Assembly (NCBI RefSeq): GCF_001949145.1
Contig: NW_019091674.1
Span: 135,668 to 195,667, forward strand
Length of the DNA: 60,000 nt
Direction: 5' to 3'
Origin: Acanthaster planci
Lineage: Eukaryota > Echinodermata > Asteroidea > Valvatida > Acanthasteridae
The notes beneath the pieces were generated by a model that had not been told where the DNA came from, searched no databases, and worked only from the letters and a program-made list of their open reading frames with translations. Position numbers and translations under genes: made by a program. Of the stretch, positions 12,711 to 23,521 are shown piece after piece; position 1 is the first letter of the stretch; each line of letters starts with the position of its first letter.

Positions 12711-14759
12711 TTCGCGTACGGCTGTTCATAAAGAGAGTTGCGACATGAATGTCTTAATTGTTGGAACTAAATTGTAGATTATGACATACTGCACACATAA
12801 TGAACAGCCAGTTGGGTTCTAAAGTCTGAAATTGGCACTACTCTCTTTCCACCAGGTTTCGCCTGGTGGCGATTCTGTCCAAGACAACATCAGGCCATAT
12901 CTGTTTTTATTGCCGCGGAGACATAATAATCCAGATGGGTATATTTAGGCCCAACACATCTGGGTGGGGCTGATTGCCTACCCCCACATCCAACTCGGCA
13001 TTATATATACCACTGTGGGTGTGTTTTGAAATTGGGTATGGATGTAAATAACTTGTAATAAATATAAAAACGAAGCTTGATCTCAATAGAACTTTGTGGT
13101 TTTGTTGTAACCACCATTGAAGCTCATGTGTATATGCATGCCAGCACATGTGCAAAGAGCATCGCAGTGGAAAAAGTTGTTTGGTTAGCCCGTCTCGGAA
13201 ACTTGCTTGCAGCGAAAGAGCGGCAAGGTCAATTTTCAGAACATTGGTGCGCCCAAATGAACGCAAAGGATTACTCTTCAAAATTCCTAACATTTCAACT
13301 GAAGGCACAGTGCATGGAGGCAATATTGGTAAAAGAAAATGTCGAGGGGAGGCAGATTCCGCCCCGACTCTTTTAGGGTTAAATTACATTATTACCACAA
13401 GAAACTGGACGTCTTGGCATGGATGCGTTTTAGCAGCATTTGGATAATAATTTTAGAGGGTTTCCGAAGACAAAAAATGAAGAAAGTGCAGCAGCTCAGA
13501 GAAAAATGACTGAGAAATTTGTGCCCCTGTACATTTTCAATCGGCCGCTCAAACTTATTGCGTCCACTTGCCATGTGCACATCAAGTGGAATTTACTAGC
13601 GAACTGGTCTAGTCTTTCACCTTCAATTCATTAAACACATTAGTAAATTCCATTTTCATGAATCTCTTTAGATGTTAATTCATGTCTTTGTGACCAGCTT
13701 TCTAGATTATCATAACAGTCTACTGTACGTTTTGCCCATGACTCACAGAATGAGATTACAGAGGGTTTAGAATGCTGCAACCGGACGTCCCTCTGACACA
13801 CAACACACATAATACCAATATAACATCAAGTGCACAAAAGCAGCACGGGTTACTTGTTTTGTACTGGATTAATTTTAAAATCATTTCATTGACTAAATTG
13901 AGACATTCACATCTTCGCTCAAAGATACCTACAGGATCTTATGAGATCTTTTCTTAAGAGTCAGGACACCATCTCAGGTCAGCGAACAACTGCCCTGTTT
14001 CGGGATTGTCCCAGTAGGAAAATGTTAAATTCGGTGAACGGGCATTTTCCGTCTAAACTTCAAAGCTATGCAATGCTTTGCCATGCCACATACTTGATGA
14101 ATGGAGATTGGCTTCTTTTAAATGTAAAATTAAAACCGTTCTTTTTAATGTAACATTTGCAAAATAATGCAGTGAATGTAGGCCTGGTTTACGTTTCTAG
14201 TGTCACTGGTTCCTATAGTTGGATGTTTTATTACTTAGGTAGGGTATGAAGCGTCTGTCCTTGGGAAAGAATGAGACGTCACAGACACCAGTAGGGTTAG
14301 GCTTAGGCGTTATTCTCCCTCTGTTGGCAGGCAAACATATTTCCATATACTGCAGTTTGGGAACTGAAACGGTGACACTTATTTCATACTGATATTTCTA
14401 CTTTCATCTCTTAATCTCTCCTTAATTTAAGCTGATGGTGTAACGCGCTTCGATCATATGCGATACTGGCGCATGAATGTTAAATTATTATTGTCAATAT
14501 CGATAGCGCTTTTAAATATCAAAAGAAAAAACACTGCAAGTCGGAGATGGGGGACTCGTCTCCCCCTGCTGGATACGTTAAGGTAGTTTGTCATCAATGC
14601 AATCAAAAGCCGCAACACTCGTCACTCCCGAGACGAATGGGACCGAAGTCCATGCCACCTTAAGTCAATGCAATGTGCATCAATCTCAACGTATACACGA
14701 CAGGCAGCACATGCAATAAAATATGACACCACCGCAATGATTGGTTTCAGACACAATTT
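12711..14759. other. Spacer between the two duplicate blocks, nothing recognised
   Basis: No Ig, transmembrane or other domain exon was found on either strand between the two orphan exons. The minus frame at 12,907-13,323 (138 codons) has no recognisable pattern. Confidence 0.45.
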
Positions 14760-15520
14760 GCTTGGCTCATTCCTAATCGTCTTCTTTGGTGCTGAAGGAA
14801 ACACAATGCATTTTGGATGTTAAGCCCAGCTAAACCCTCCCTGTATAATCGTCCGCTTCTGTAACTTACCTTTCTGGCTCAACCCTATACAACTACAGAT
14901 TTGAAATACTCCTAGCAGTATTGTTACATGCATGATGTACGCCATTTTGGCATCTCTGTCTGTTTTAGAGGCGGTACCTAATCATCTGGAAATTGGACCT
15001 GACGCAATTGAGTTAAGAGGGACAAAAACCTGGACAGAACTCCTGATTAGAGTTCAAACTGACATTAAAATGTCACTACAGTTGCTCGTTTAATAAATAA
15101 ATGCGAAAAATGTCATGTGGGGATTATAAGTCACTCTGCCGCAGTACACTGAATGTGCGAGGTATGACGTCAACACAAAAATGTGTTTTACTGGTGACAC
15201 GCAATACAACGATTTGTGTTGCTTTTACTTGCACTGCCTGTGGCGTATTCGCACTAATCCTGAAGGATCCTCCCATGCATTAATGTGCTGTTAACGCTTC
15301 ACAAGCTTTCATGGGGTTAGGACAACTTATTTTGTGAGAAAACCCTAGACGGAGGTGCGTTTTCAGTCTCCACAAACTGATAAAAAGACAAGATTGGGCC
15401 CCATAACTACGATACAAGTAATGTGTACGTGCACTCCTGCACGACGGGAACATGCACGAAAATGTTCATCTCTGCGTCGCCAGAAGTTCCACAAATGGCT
15501 TTGAACTGATTCATGTCTGT
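14760..15520. repeat. Dispersed duplication, copy 2 (partner at 11,880-12,710)
   Basis: This is the sister block of 11,880-12,710, in the same orientation and about 2.8 kb away. About 550-600 bp upstream (in the minus sense) of the orphan exons, both copies can be read as a similar peptide: MNQFKAICGTSGDAEMNIF here against MHQFGAVLGSCADSEINIL in the other copy. That could be an old exon or only shared ancestry. Confidence 0.8.
14870..14945 (-). CDS. Possible signal-peptide first exon (orphan or partial gene)
   Basis: From ATG at 14,945 on the minus strand the exon encodes MAYIMHVTILLGVFQICSCI and five more residues. It ends AAAG|GTAAGTT at 14,870, a near-consensus donor in phase 1. The length (76 nt) and phase match the copy at 11,984-12,059 and resemble the 82-nt first exon of gene B, whose peptide MANVRHCTTLVLGVLQFYV aligns loosely. 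No downstream exon was found before the other copy, so this is either an orphan exon or the start of a gene whose other exons I cannot recognise. Confidence 0.4.
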
Positions 15521-16325
15521 TTTGCCTAGAGGCAGTGACGTCCAATGTCAGATATTTGTTTCCGAAAAGGGGCACAGGAAAGGTGGGGGATGAATTTCAC
15601 AGCCAAGGAAATTTCAAAAGTGAGAGGAGGATACTGACATCCATGTGACACCACAAAGGGGATGAGGTTCATGATACAGATGAAATTTCTGCAATATTTA
15701 TTACATGACTACAAAATCGTACATTTACCGTAAAAGGTAATCTATTTATAGCTTCTTTGAATGATGCTCTCCTTTTTTCATAATTGTATTCTCACCACTA
15801 AAAAGCAGGGGATAATTCAACTGCCCACTCCTAGGTCAAAAATTGTGAGGGAATATACATGTATATCCCTATCCCACTGGAATTTACACCCATTAAGGCA
15901 TTCAAGACAGTGTCGGGCCCTACCTGTCTTTTTCAGTGTTGATAGATTAATTGTGGTGAGTGCAATGTAATATTCATCTAACTCCTCCATTGTTACGAAT
16001 TGTGTGTCATATGTCAAAAGTGTGGATAAAAAGTTTAACACCTTGACGATGCAGGACGAAAAAGGTGGTTGTGAGTACCCATATATACAATATCAAATCA
16101 AAACTCTCCTTGCATTAAAAAAAAACCTGATACTTCATATACAGTTTCATTATTAGCTTCTCATTGAAACTGTAATGGGCCCAAGAGCGATTGCTGCCTT
16201 AGCGTACTAGCTCATTGGGTGGTGTGAATTCAAACGATCAAATGCTATGAAATTCCAGCAAACAAAACGAGCATGTAACAAAAAAACAAAACAATTGTAA
16301 AAACATTTACAATTAGCCGATCTTT
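15521..16325. other. Intergenic sequence, nothing recognised
   Basis: No supported coding exon, RNA gene or inverted repeat was seen. Confidence 0.4.
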
Positions 16326-17050
16326 GAATTTATTTGAATAAAATGTTTCTTTCGCTACTCAGCTACTCAGCATCTGCTTGTACAAAGGGCAGCAAAATGC
16401 TGAATACTCGTGGCTGACTATGCAGCCGAATGGTCTTTAACAATAGGGGTTCTACTGTCTGTACGTACAGGCACACAGAGCAGATAGGAGTTGATGAGCT
16501 GTGGTATGCATGTTGGCGGTACATATAATTGCAATCCACAAAAACCATTTACAGAAAAGTTCTCTGCAACTGCAGAATGCAAGTAAAGTGAACTATTTAA
16601 TTTGGTAAAGCAGTATCACGCGTTGCTGAAGTTACAGTTGCCTGGAAGGAATGTGCACTTCATGAGCAGATGGCAAAAAAATAAGTATCAGCACGCGACT
16701 GGAACCTCCTTAGCAAATAAGGAACTAATGAAAAAGCTCATAAGGAAAAAGGAAGTAAAAGTGAAATTGGGTGTTTCCAAAACATGGAACAAACCCATCA
16801 AGCTAAAAGTGTGTGAAAAATGGTAGCAGATGCTCCAGTTATGAAGAATGTACTCCTTTTTAAAATACAAGCCGAAGCAAATGCTTATCGTCTAGCTAAA
16901 GCTAAAGAGAAAAAAGTTACCAGGAAATACTCTTTCTTTAAGTAAGTGTATTCCAGTAAAAAGCATTTGGTTTTATATTTGTCATACAGCTACGAGAAAA
17001 AGCCTAAATATTGGATGTTAAGTAAATGCTTTTTTTAGGCGGCCCAATAC
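16326..17050. mobile_element. Diverged, left-truncated relative of the 35.6-kb MITE
   Basis: Several blocks match the element at 35,575-36,289 in the same order. They are GAATAAAATGTTTCTTT (here 16,336-16,352), a GGCTGACT..GCAGCCGAA block, a TCTG.ACGTACAG.CACACAGAG block, repeated AAGCAAATGC words, and an end reading GGC.GCCCAAT at about 17,038-17,048. The left terminal repeat is missing. The open frame at 16,602-16,826 lies inside and is not recognised. Confidence 0.5.
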
Positions 17051-17482
17051 GTTTGAAAGACAAAGGGACTAAAAAGTGGTTTTACATACAAGGAACACTG
17101 AAATGCATTTTATGCATGTCACGAGGTATCTTCACACATTAAACAGGAATTCGCATTCAACAGAAGGAGTTACAAAGGGACAATTCTACAATTATTGTGA
17201 GCTTTACAAGTAAATGACGAGGTTTTTTCCCTCTCTGTCGCTCTGTAAGTTACGAAAATACAAGGTGCAAAACAATTTTCGAATGTCTTTTGAAGACAGT
17301 CAACCTCGAAAGAAACATGTATGGGAAAATAAAATGTAATGAAATATAGAAATGAGACCAGAATGTCAAAGGCACTTTTAAAACCAATCTGTGTAATTTC
17401 TTGGCAATAACACAACTAACACGTATTCTTCACACTTCCCCTTCCTTGACCCACACCGTTTGTTAACAATGAACTATGCCCT

Positions 17483-17601
17483 CTAAATGCAATGTTCTGC
17501 CTCTCGTCTATCTTCCCAACATAGGCCAGCCGTATTGCACGCCCTTTGCGGGTCATACTTTGGAGGGAATTCATCATTTTCGTTCGTGTCAGAGTCCATT
17601 T
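17483..17601 (-). CDS. Gene A exon 6: tail with second PPxY and stop
   Basis: The acceptor TTTCTAG precedes 17,601. The phase-1 reading gives MDSDTNENDEFPPKYDPQRA and then 18 further residues to TAG at 17,485-17,483. PPKY is the second PPxY motif and lies in a strongly acidic run. Confidence 0.8.
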
Positions 17602-20600
17602 CTAGAAATGAGAGAATACCCAGAAGCAACCATTATTAAGCTATAGTCACGTACAAAATTTACACTTTTTTGGAAAAGAACATTAAAGGTTAATGGTGCC
17701 CGTTAAAAGGGGTCTTTTTGTATGCTGGTATTTGTATACCCTAAATATATTGTTATTGACATACATACATGTTATAGTTTTGCACAAAAGAGGGCAGAAT
17801 TGATTTGGGGGGTTTCAGCAAATCAAACCTACTTACCTAATACTTCGTCGTAAGACGGAGGAGCATCGTAATCGAAAACATCATCCCTGATATTATAGAG
17901 ATGGAGGAAATACGAAAAAGCCACTTATAAGGCTTCATAATACCCTGCGCAGAGCGCCCTCCGTCAGCTACTGATCTGATGCATGAATTCAACAGTCTTA
18001 ATATGAGGGGTTGTACAGATACCTTACTTGTCGATTTCCAAAGAACGGTTCTTTTCATTGTGACCAGGACCCAATTTGATTGACCTGCTTAACAGTAAGC
18101 AGAAAAGTCATGCAACTTGAGCAGACATATTTGCAAACCTTACGCACTTTTTAATGGCGATGCTTGGCATGGTTGTGCTAACAGTTGCGCACATACAGAT
18201 TTCTATTGTTACACCACTACAAATCTTTCCTCCGAGGTGAGCATGCCTACATTTGGCTGTGTTAACTGCTTACGGTCCTCTGTGAAATACGCAGAGCCTT
18301 TGTAAGCGTGAAATTGCGTGCTAAGAAGCGCCGTTCATCGGGCCCATGCCCAATTTCATCGCGCTATTTTAACACCAAAAAGTTGTGCTTACTTTAACAG
18401 AAATGTCTCTAACCTTACGCGCTGTTTCACGGTGGTGCTTGGTAATGTGCTTGCGGTTGTGTGCATTGAGATTTCCATTGTTTTGTCACTGCCTCAAGGT
18501 AATTGGCACTCCAAGATTAGCGTGCCTTTTTCACTGATAACTGCTTGCGATCTTCCTGAAATACACGGAGTCCCTGTTAGCGTAAGATCATGTGTTTGAC
18601 AGCGTCACGGTTGTGGCCCAGGTTGTGGTGAGGTTGGTGGTGGTAAAAATGACGTTCAACTCACCAGTTCGGCTCTGTCGATGTTGGCGTTGATTCTCCT
18701 GTGTATTGAAAGAGATTTATTACTATGTAAGGGATCATTTACAAGTGAATAAAATTTAAAAACAGAATACAGAGATAATGGTGGATAGTACATAAAGAGA
18801 GGGTGACTATTTAGAATGCAATCCCTCAAAAAATGCCTATCCATAGTCTGCATTTTGAGGCAGCTACGTTTGTCTCTTGTCAATCCCCGCTGCACAAAAC
18901 TGACTTCCTAAAAAAGAGAGGTAGCTAACGATTAGGTAAGAATTGCCATTCCATCAACAATTAAGTGGAACTGAATGACACTGGGGCATTTCTAAATTAA
19001 ATGACACAACTTCTTATATCTGGCACGTTTGAGTGATGAAATTCGTACAACAAATGGGCCAGAAATGGTTTCATCGAATTTCCCCAAAAAACACCATGTT
19101 TCAATAGGGATAAGAATATCCAGCGTTGTCTTTCATTTTCAAAGAAGGGGATATTTTATTACAATTTTTCTCAATCGCTTTGGCACTAGTGGTATCTACA
19201 ACTAAATTGATAATAATTAGAATTGAAATCGCATCATTCACAACTTTGCGTGCTTTGTGTGGAACTTAAAGTATTCTGTTGTATTTGTGCAACTTTCAGT
19301 ACACTAGAAAATTGTTACATTTCATTAAACGTTAGCAATGTAACTGTCTCATGGTTTTTCAAATGAATGCAGTTTACTTTCAACTAAAGGCGTATTGTGT
19401 TCAAATTCGATAAAGCATCGGTCTACTAAAATCATTCGCATAACAGGTGCATTAATGAAAAGGACCAATTGAAATCGTTCACGTGTAAAATGGAACAAGA
19501 ACGACATGACCGAGCTGGAGCTGCAAAAGTCCAAGGGAGAGGTAATCAACGAAGAGCGAGAGGAACACGACGGGCACCCACTTTGTCCAACAAGATATTT
19601 AGCGACTCTCACAGATAAGATTACCAATCAGAAACTGGAGAATGGGTGCAATCCCATGTCTTCAAGTCTACTGTAATGCACTGTACTGTAGTCATACGGG
19701 TATTTCAAAACGAAAATAGGTAAGCAGGAGAGACACTAAATATATGTATAGTATTACTGTGTCCGTACAATTCATATAAATTGCGATGTCGAGAAATTTG
19801 CTCACAGCGAAATTACTCAAATAAGGCTGAAAGTCCAGTTCTTTGTATTCTGTTTTCGCATATTTGGTGTTTCATTCATTTGTATATTTACAGATCGAGG
19901 AGAGGACTACATTCTGGCAACAGAAGACGCCTCTTCACCGAACGACAGGAGAATGCAACGGTGAACATGATTCTTGAAAACAACACCATCTGTCTGAGAA
20001 AAAATCCAGACAAGGGTAGTTGAGGACAATGATGTATTTGCAAATACACCAAGAGTTAGTTTGAGTACCATCGATCAAATCCTGAAGAGAAGGCGAAACA
20101 GCAGCAAAGTGAAGGCGCTACCAATACGGTCAAGTATGATTATCGAAAAACACAGATAACTGTACACAACCTGAACAATCTCGTCCAAGCCACTACATAA
20201 GTTGACATTTTGGATACACGAGCGGAAAGAGTCGAATACACCTACGTGGATGAAGCTGGTTTCAACCTGACCAAAAGACGACGGCGAGGCCGAAATGTCA
20301 TCGGACAGCAAGCCACCGTGAACCTGGTGGGTGTGGGAGAAACATGACCAAGTGTGCGGCAATTTCAAGAAATGGCGTCATCGCTCACAGGGCTGAACAA
20401 GGTCTGTGCAACGTGCAAAGAATGGTCGCATTCTTGGACTGCTTGCATGAAGCTCTCGTACCACTAGAAGGGAGAGGTCTTGACGATAAAGGGCTGGCAA
20501 CATTTGCCATCGTGTTACAATGTCAGATTCAACCATGCGGGTCTTTTGCGTGAATGGTTTCAAGCACATGCCTGATTTACCAAGATCTTCCTGCCACCGT

Positions 20601-23491
20601 ATTCTCCCCTCCTCAACTCAATCGAGGAGTTTTTCTCTGCCTGGCGCTGGCGGGACTACGATCGTGATCCATAGGAGAGAATCACTCTTCTTCAAGATAT
20701 GGAAGAAGCCGTCGATGAAGAGGTGTGTCCGTCCCGGATCCGCCACGCTGCAGGTGCCTAGCATGCAAGAAAAGACGTTTGCTGCGACGTCAATGAGCAC
20801 ATGTGGCCTGACAGTGACAGAAGTGATCGCCTACGTCTTCCATAAAGCAATATGCAAACTAATTTTTCATTTTCGAAAGCGATTGCCTCAATAATGAAGC
20901 TCTTTGTTGGCACTGATTGACCAGCTTGTGGTTTTTATTGTTGGAGCGACGTTGAAGCAGATATTAAATTAAAGAGAGGTCATATAATTTTGAAACTTGT
21001 TTTTTGTCATAATTTCTTCTGTTTCTCAGTGTCTATCAATGGGCGTTCTTATCTGTTTGATGAATAGGCCATAAGGTAGCGGTAACTGTGTTAAAGCGAT
21101 TGAGAAAAACTTTATTATCCCTCCTCATAATTGGGCTCAGAATCAAAATCATTTACTCCTGTACATGGAGAGGTAGGTAGGGATGAAGTGACTTGTCTGA
21201 GGTAGGGTTCGAACCTTGGGCCCTATTATCAGAAGCTACAAACCCTCACAACCAAGCCACGTGTCCCCTTCACTACCACTTAGTTGTTTAAACTCCTTGA
21301 AAGTTCTGACTGGAGTCAACCTTAGCCTGCATGAGCAACCTGAGAGATACACCACCTTGGACGGAGAGCTTGGCACAAGCAAGACATTGCCAGCAGCTGC
21401 ACACAATCACCATCGTCAGCAATAGAGCACCGCTAATGATGCCCAGCACGACTGGCGTGTTGTTGCTCCTAGCCAGGTCATTAGGGTCTGCTGTGTAAAC
21501 GGCGGGCGCCCTAGAGTAGATTGCGTCTAGCGAAGAAAATAACGTTGGCAATTTTTCGAATACTTCCCAGTCCTCCCCTAACCAAATTAAAAATTTCCTC
21601 ATCATGAGAGCCCAATTTTCTTATCACTCCATGATTTCTTACACATTGAAACTCCAAAATCTTAAGCCCAGGGTAATTGTTATCACGTCCCGATGACTCT
21701 TAATAAATTTTAGGTCTTAATCTAAAATAAATGAGGCTCACGTATTTCCATCGGTCTTTGATGTGAATTTTTTTAGCATATGAAAATCAAAGTTACACTG
21801 TGCTTTTTACTGTTCCCCTCTAAAAAAGAAATCATCGAATGAATATGACACGACTATTTACAACTACTGTATTTCATAGCAAAGATCAAGTTAATTTCAA
21901 AATATGTATTCTGTATCCTCGAAAATGTTACCTGTTTCAAGCAAGTGGATTTCGTGAAAGTCATGTGTCTCCATGTTGTTGGTAGCTGAACATCGGTAAA
22001 CCCCCAACCAGCTGCCAGACTGATAAATGCTCATGCGGCTCTTGATCACGTAGCCTTCAACCCTGTCCCCAGAAACAGTGTTTTCCAAGTTAATCCCGCC
22101 AGCATTCAAATCATTTGTAATTTCTATGCCATTTGGATTGTACCATGTCACGGTAGGGGGAGGATTGCCCTTGGCCAGACACTCAAAGGTTGCGTAGCCG
22201 TTGGTTAAGCCAATCCATGTCCGGTCTTTGTTGATAATTTTTGCTCCATCTGTGAATTATTAAAAAACAAAAGAAAAAGGGACGTCTTCGATGAACTACA
22301 AAGAGCATACTGTTTGTCACTCCATTAATATTGTTGCTGAAGTCCGTATTCATGTTTTAACTAACTAATTAATCATTGAACAGTGAAATGTCACTCCATG
22401 ATACAAGATTACTGGCATATACATTAACGAGAAGACTTACATATGATGACAAAATAACCTCTGTTTTGGGGTGTGCGCTTTCCTGTGGCGCTCATCAGAG
22501 TGCCCCACGTGTTCCACATGGAAATACGCAAAATTTGACATCATCGATATTGTCAGTTTTGGGTATAGTTAATCATTCTGTCTGTTTGTTATTAGAAATC
22601 CGTTTGTGATTTTGAGAATTTACTTGTGAATGACGTCGATTCGGAACGAGTTTATTCACGGCACGTGCTAAAACCTTTCAAGTCTATAGATCTCTATTCG
22701 AAAAAATATCCATTTCCCCTATACTAGTCGCAGGTGTGACAACCGCCGCATTCACAAACATCAGTCGCTTTTGTTCCGATGTCAGGGTTGAGTGTGACAC
22801 AGGTGTCCAGAATAGGTTACAAGTATGCATATTTATCTCCTGTAGAATTGCCAGGATGAGCTTTCAGTAGGCCTGTCGTATGCAATGGGCCTACTAAACA
22901 TTGTATGTTTTAATTACATGAAGGAAATTTGTAAGCCTGGCTTTCAAAAAATGCTCTGAAATTTATATCAAACAATGAAATGAACGTGCCTGTTACGTTA
23001 AAATCGCACCTGCATTGCAATTGGGATCGCAATTATCTGCAATAAGCAGGTTTCAAGAGCAGAGTCAAAACAATTCTTCTGATGATCACTATTTAATCAC
23101 ATGCTGTTTCCAAATTTTCGTCATTGTATGTCGAAAGGAAGACCGTTATTTTCTAGCTACTCTGCCGATACTCCTTTGTAGATCCGAACTTCATCTGCAA
23201 TAGTTCGGGACACACAAACAATCTATTCCAACAGTTCTGTCGCAGAGGTGCTTCATCTTCATACATTTTTGGAAGCAAGTCTACGGTAAATCTTGTTTCG
23301 GTCTATATTTTATAGACCTCTAAAAAATCTGTCCTGTTTCCACTCGTTTAATAGATTTGTCACTTCAGCTGGTAACGTGTCTTAACTGTGACCAGTGTCT
23401 TAAGTTAGTATTCGCAGGCCTTACCTTTGACGGCTTGCATAGAAGGTTGTAGTAGTGCACACACAAATACGACGGAATGAAAGCGCGCCAT
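17483..23491 (-). CDS. Gene A: type I membrane protein, one Ig domain, tail with two PPxY motifs
   Basis: Six exons on the minus strand (23,491-23,425; 22,249-21,932; 21,526-21,356; 18,698-18,665; 17,886-17,837; 17,601-17,483) join to 759 nt, that is 252 codons plus TAG. All have GT-AG borders and consistent phases. Order: signal peptide (residues about 1-22), I-set Ig domain (about 23-128), stalk, transmembrane helix (about 153-175), then a cytoplasmic tail of about 75 residues with APPSYDEVL and EFPPKYDP. PPxY motifs bind WW domains, classically those of Nedd4-family ubiquitin ligases, so the tail probably controls ubiquitination or trafficking of the receptor or a partner. There is no kinase or ITAM. 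A transposon and a SINE-like element sit in the intron after the TM exon. A further Ig exon hidden in the first intron cannot be excluded. Expression is unproven. Confidence 0.8.
17837..17886 (-). CDS. Gene A exon 5: first PPxY motif
   Basis: This 50-nt exon is bounded by ATATCAG and GTAAGT and is phase 2 to 1. It encodes DDVFDYDAPPSYDEVL. PPSY is the WW-binding core, and the acidic flank is typical of Nedd4-binding tails. Confidence 0.85.
18136..18600. repeat. Diverged tandem duplication with a period of about 275 bp, in a gene A intron
   Basis: AACCTTACGC at 18,136 recurs at 18,411. It is followed in both copies by matching landmarks (ATTTC.ATTGTT, GCATGCCT or GCGTGCCT, TAACTGCTT.CG, GAAATAC.C.GAG, TTAGCGT or TAAGCGT). 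The copies differ at many sites, so the duplication is old. No coding sense was seen in either copy. Confidence 0.7.
18665..18698 (-). CDS. Gene A exon 4: short juxtamembrane exon
   Basis: This is a 34-nt exon between TACACAG and GTGAGTT, phase 1 to 2, encoding ESTPTSTEPN with a W split across the junction. It is small, but its phase is exactly what is needed to join the TM exon to the PPxY exon. Its start (GAGAATCAACGCC) resembles gene B exon 5 (GAGAGCCACCAATTGCC). Confidence 0.7.
19147..21124 (+). mobile_element. Dead Tc1/mariner-type (DDE) DNA transposon inserted in a gene A intron
   Basis: Near-terminal inverted repeats match. TTTTTCTCAATCGCTTT at about 19,166-19,182 is answered by AAAGCGATTGAGAAAAA at 21,093-21,109, and the similarity extends outward (GGGATA) and inward (CAC.AGT). 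Between them lies a broken transposase. At about 19,900-20,080 it reads RRRLFTERQENATVNMILEN and VSLSTIDQILKRR; at 20,240-20,300, YVDEAGFNLTKRRRRGRN with the first catalytic Asp; near 20,345, CAAISRNGVIA; and near 20,600-20,650, LPPYSPLLNSIEEFF with the catalytic Glu. Several frameshifts and stops separate the pieces. At the usual second Asp (the WDN motif) the sequence reads YN, so that catalytic residue is lost. The copy cannot move by itself. Confidence 0.85.
21125..21268 (-). mobile_element. tRNA-derived SINE-like element
   Basis: On the minus strand, an A-box-like TGGCTTGGTTGTGAGG (21,259-21,244) is followed about 30 nt later by a perfect B box, GGTTCGAACC (21,215-21,206). This is the internal RNA polymerase III promoter layout of tRNA genes and tRNA-derived SINEs. 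The sequence does not fold as a normal tRNA that I can recognise, and a non-tRNA body follows, which favours a SINE. It abuts the right end of the DDE transposon, so one may have inserted next to the other. Confidence 0.5.
21356..21526 (-). CDS. Gene A exon 3: stalk and transmembrane helix
   Basis: This 171-nt, phase 1-1 exon encodes a short stalk, then PVVLGIISGALLLTMVIVCS as the membrane helix, followed by CWQCLACAKL, a possible palmitoylation cluster. The donor is CCAAG|GTGGT. The acceptor is CGCTAG at 21,527; a second in-frame AG about 37 nt further into the exon would shorten the stalk. Confidence 0.75.
21932..22249 (-). CDS. Gene A exon 2: Ig domain
   Basis: This 318-nt, phase 1-1 exon encodes an I-set type Ig domain. 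Core features are ATFECLAKGNPPPTVTWYNP (B-strand Cys and C-strand Trp) and GVYRCSATNN (F-strand Cys). It resembles the last Ig domain of gene C (GNPKPALEWYNPNG) and the second Ig domain of gene B (GNPLPAVTWYGPND). Confidence 0.9.
23425..23491 (-). CDS. Gene A exon 1: signal peptide
   Basis: ATG at 23,491 on the minus strand starts MARFHSVVFVCALLQPSMQA plus two residues. The exon ends GTCAAAG|GTAAGG in phase 1 after 67 nt. This ATG is preferred over one upstream in the same frame because the signal sequence begins here and a TATA-like ATAAAAG lies only about 25 nt upstream. Confidence 0.8.
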
Positions 23492-23510
23492 GTCGATGCC
23501 GTGTGGTTGC

Positions 23511-23521
23511 TCTTTTATCCG
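23511..23521 (-). promoter_or_regulatory. TATA-like box close to the gene A start codon
   Basis: On the minus strand GGATAAAAGAG ends about 20 nt before the ATG of gene A. If it is a real TATA box, the 5' leader would be almost absent, so it may instead serve an alternative start or be chance. Confidence 0.25.
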
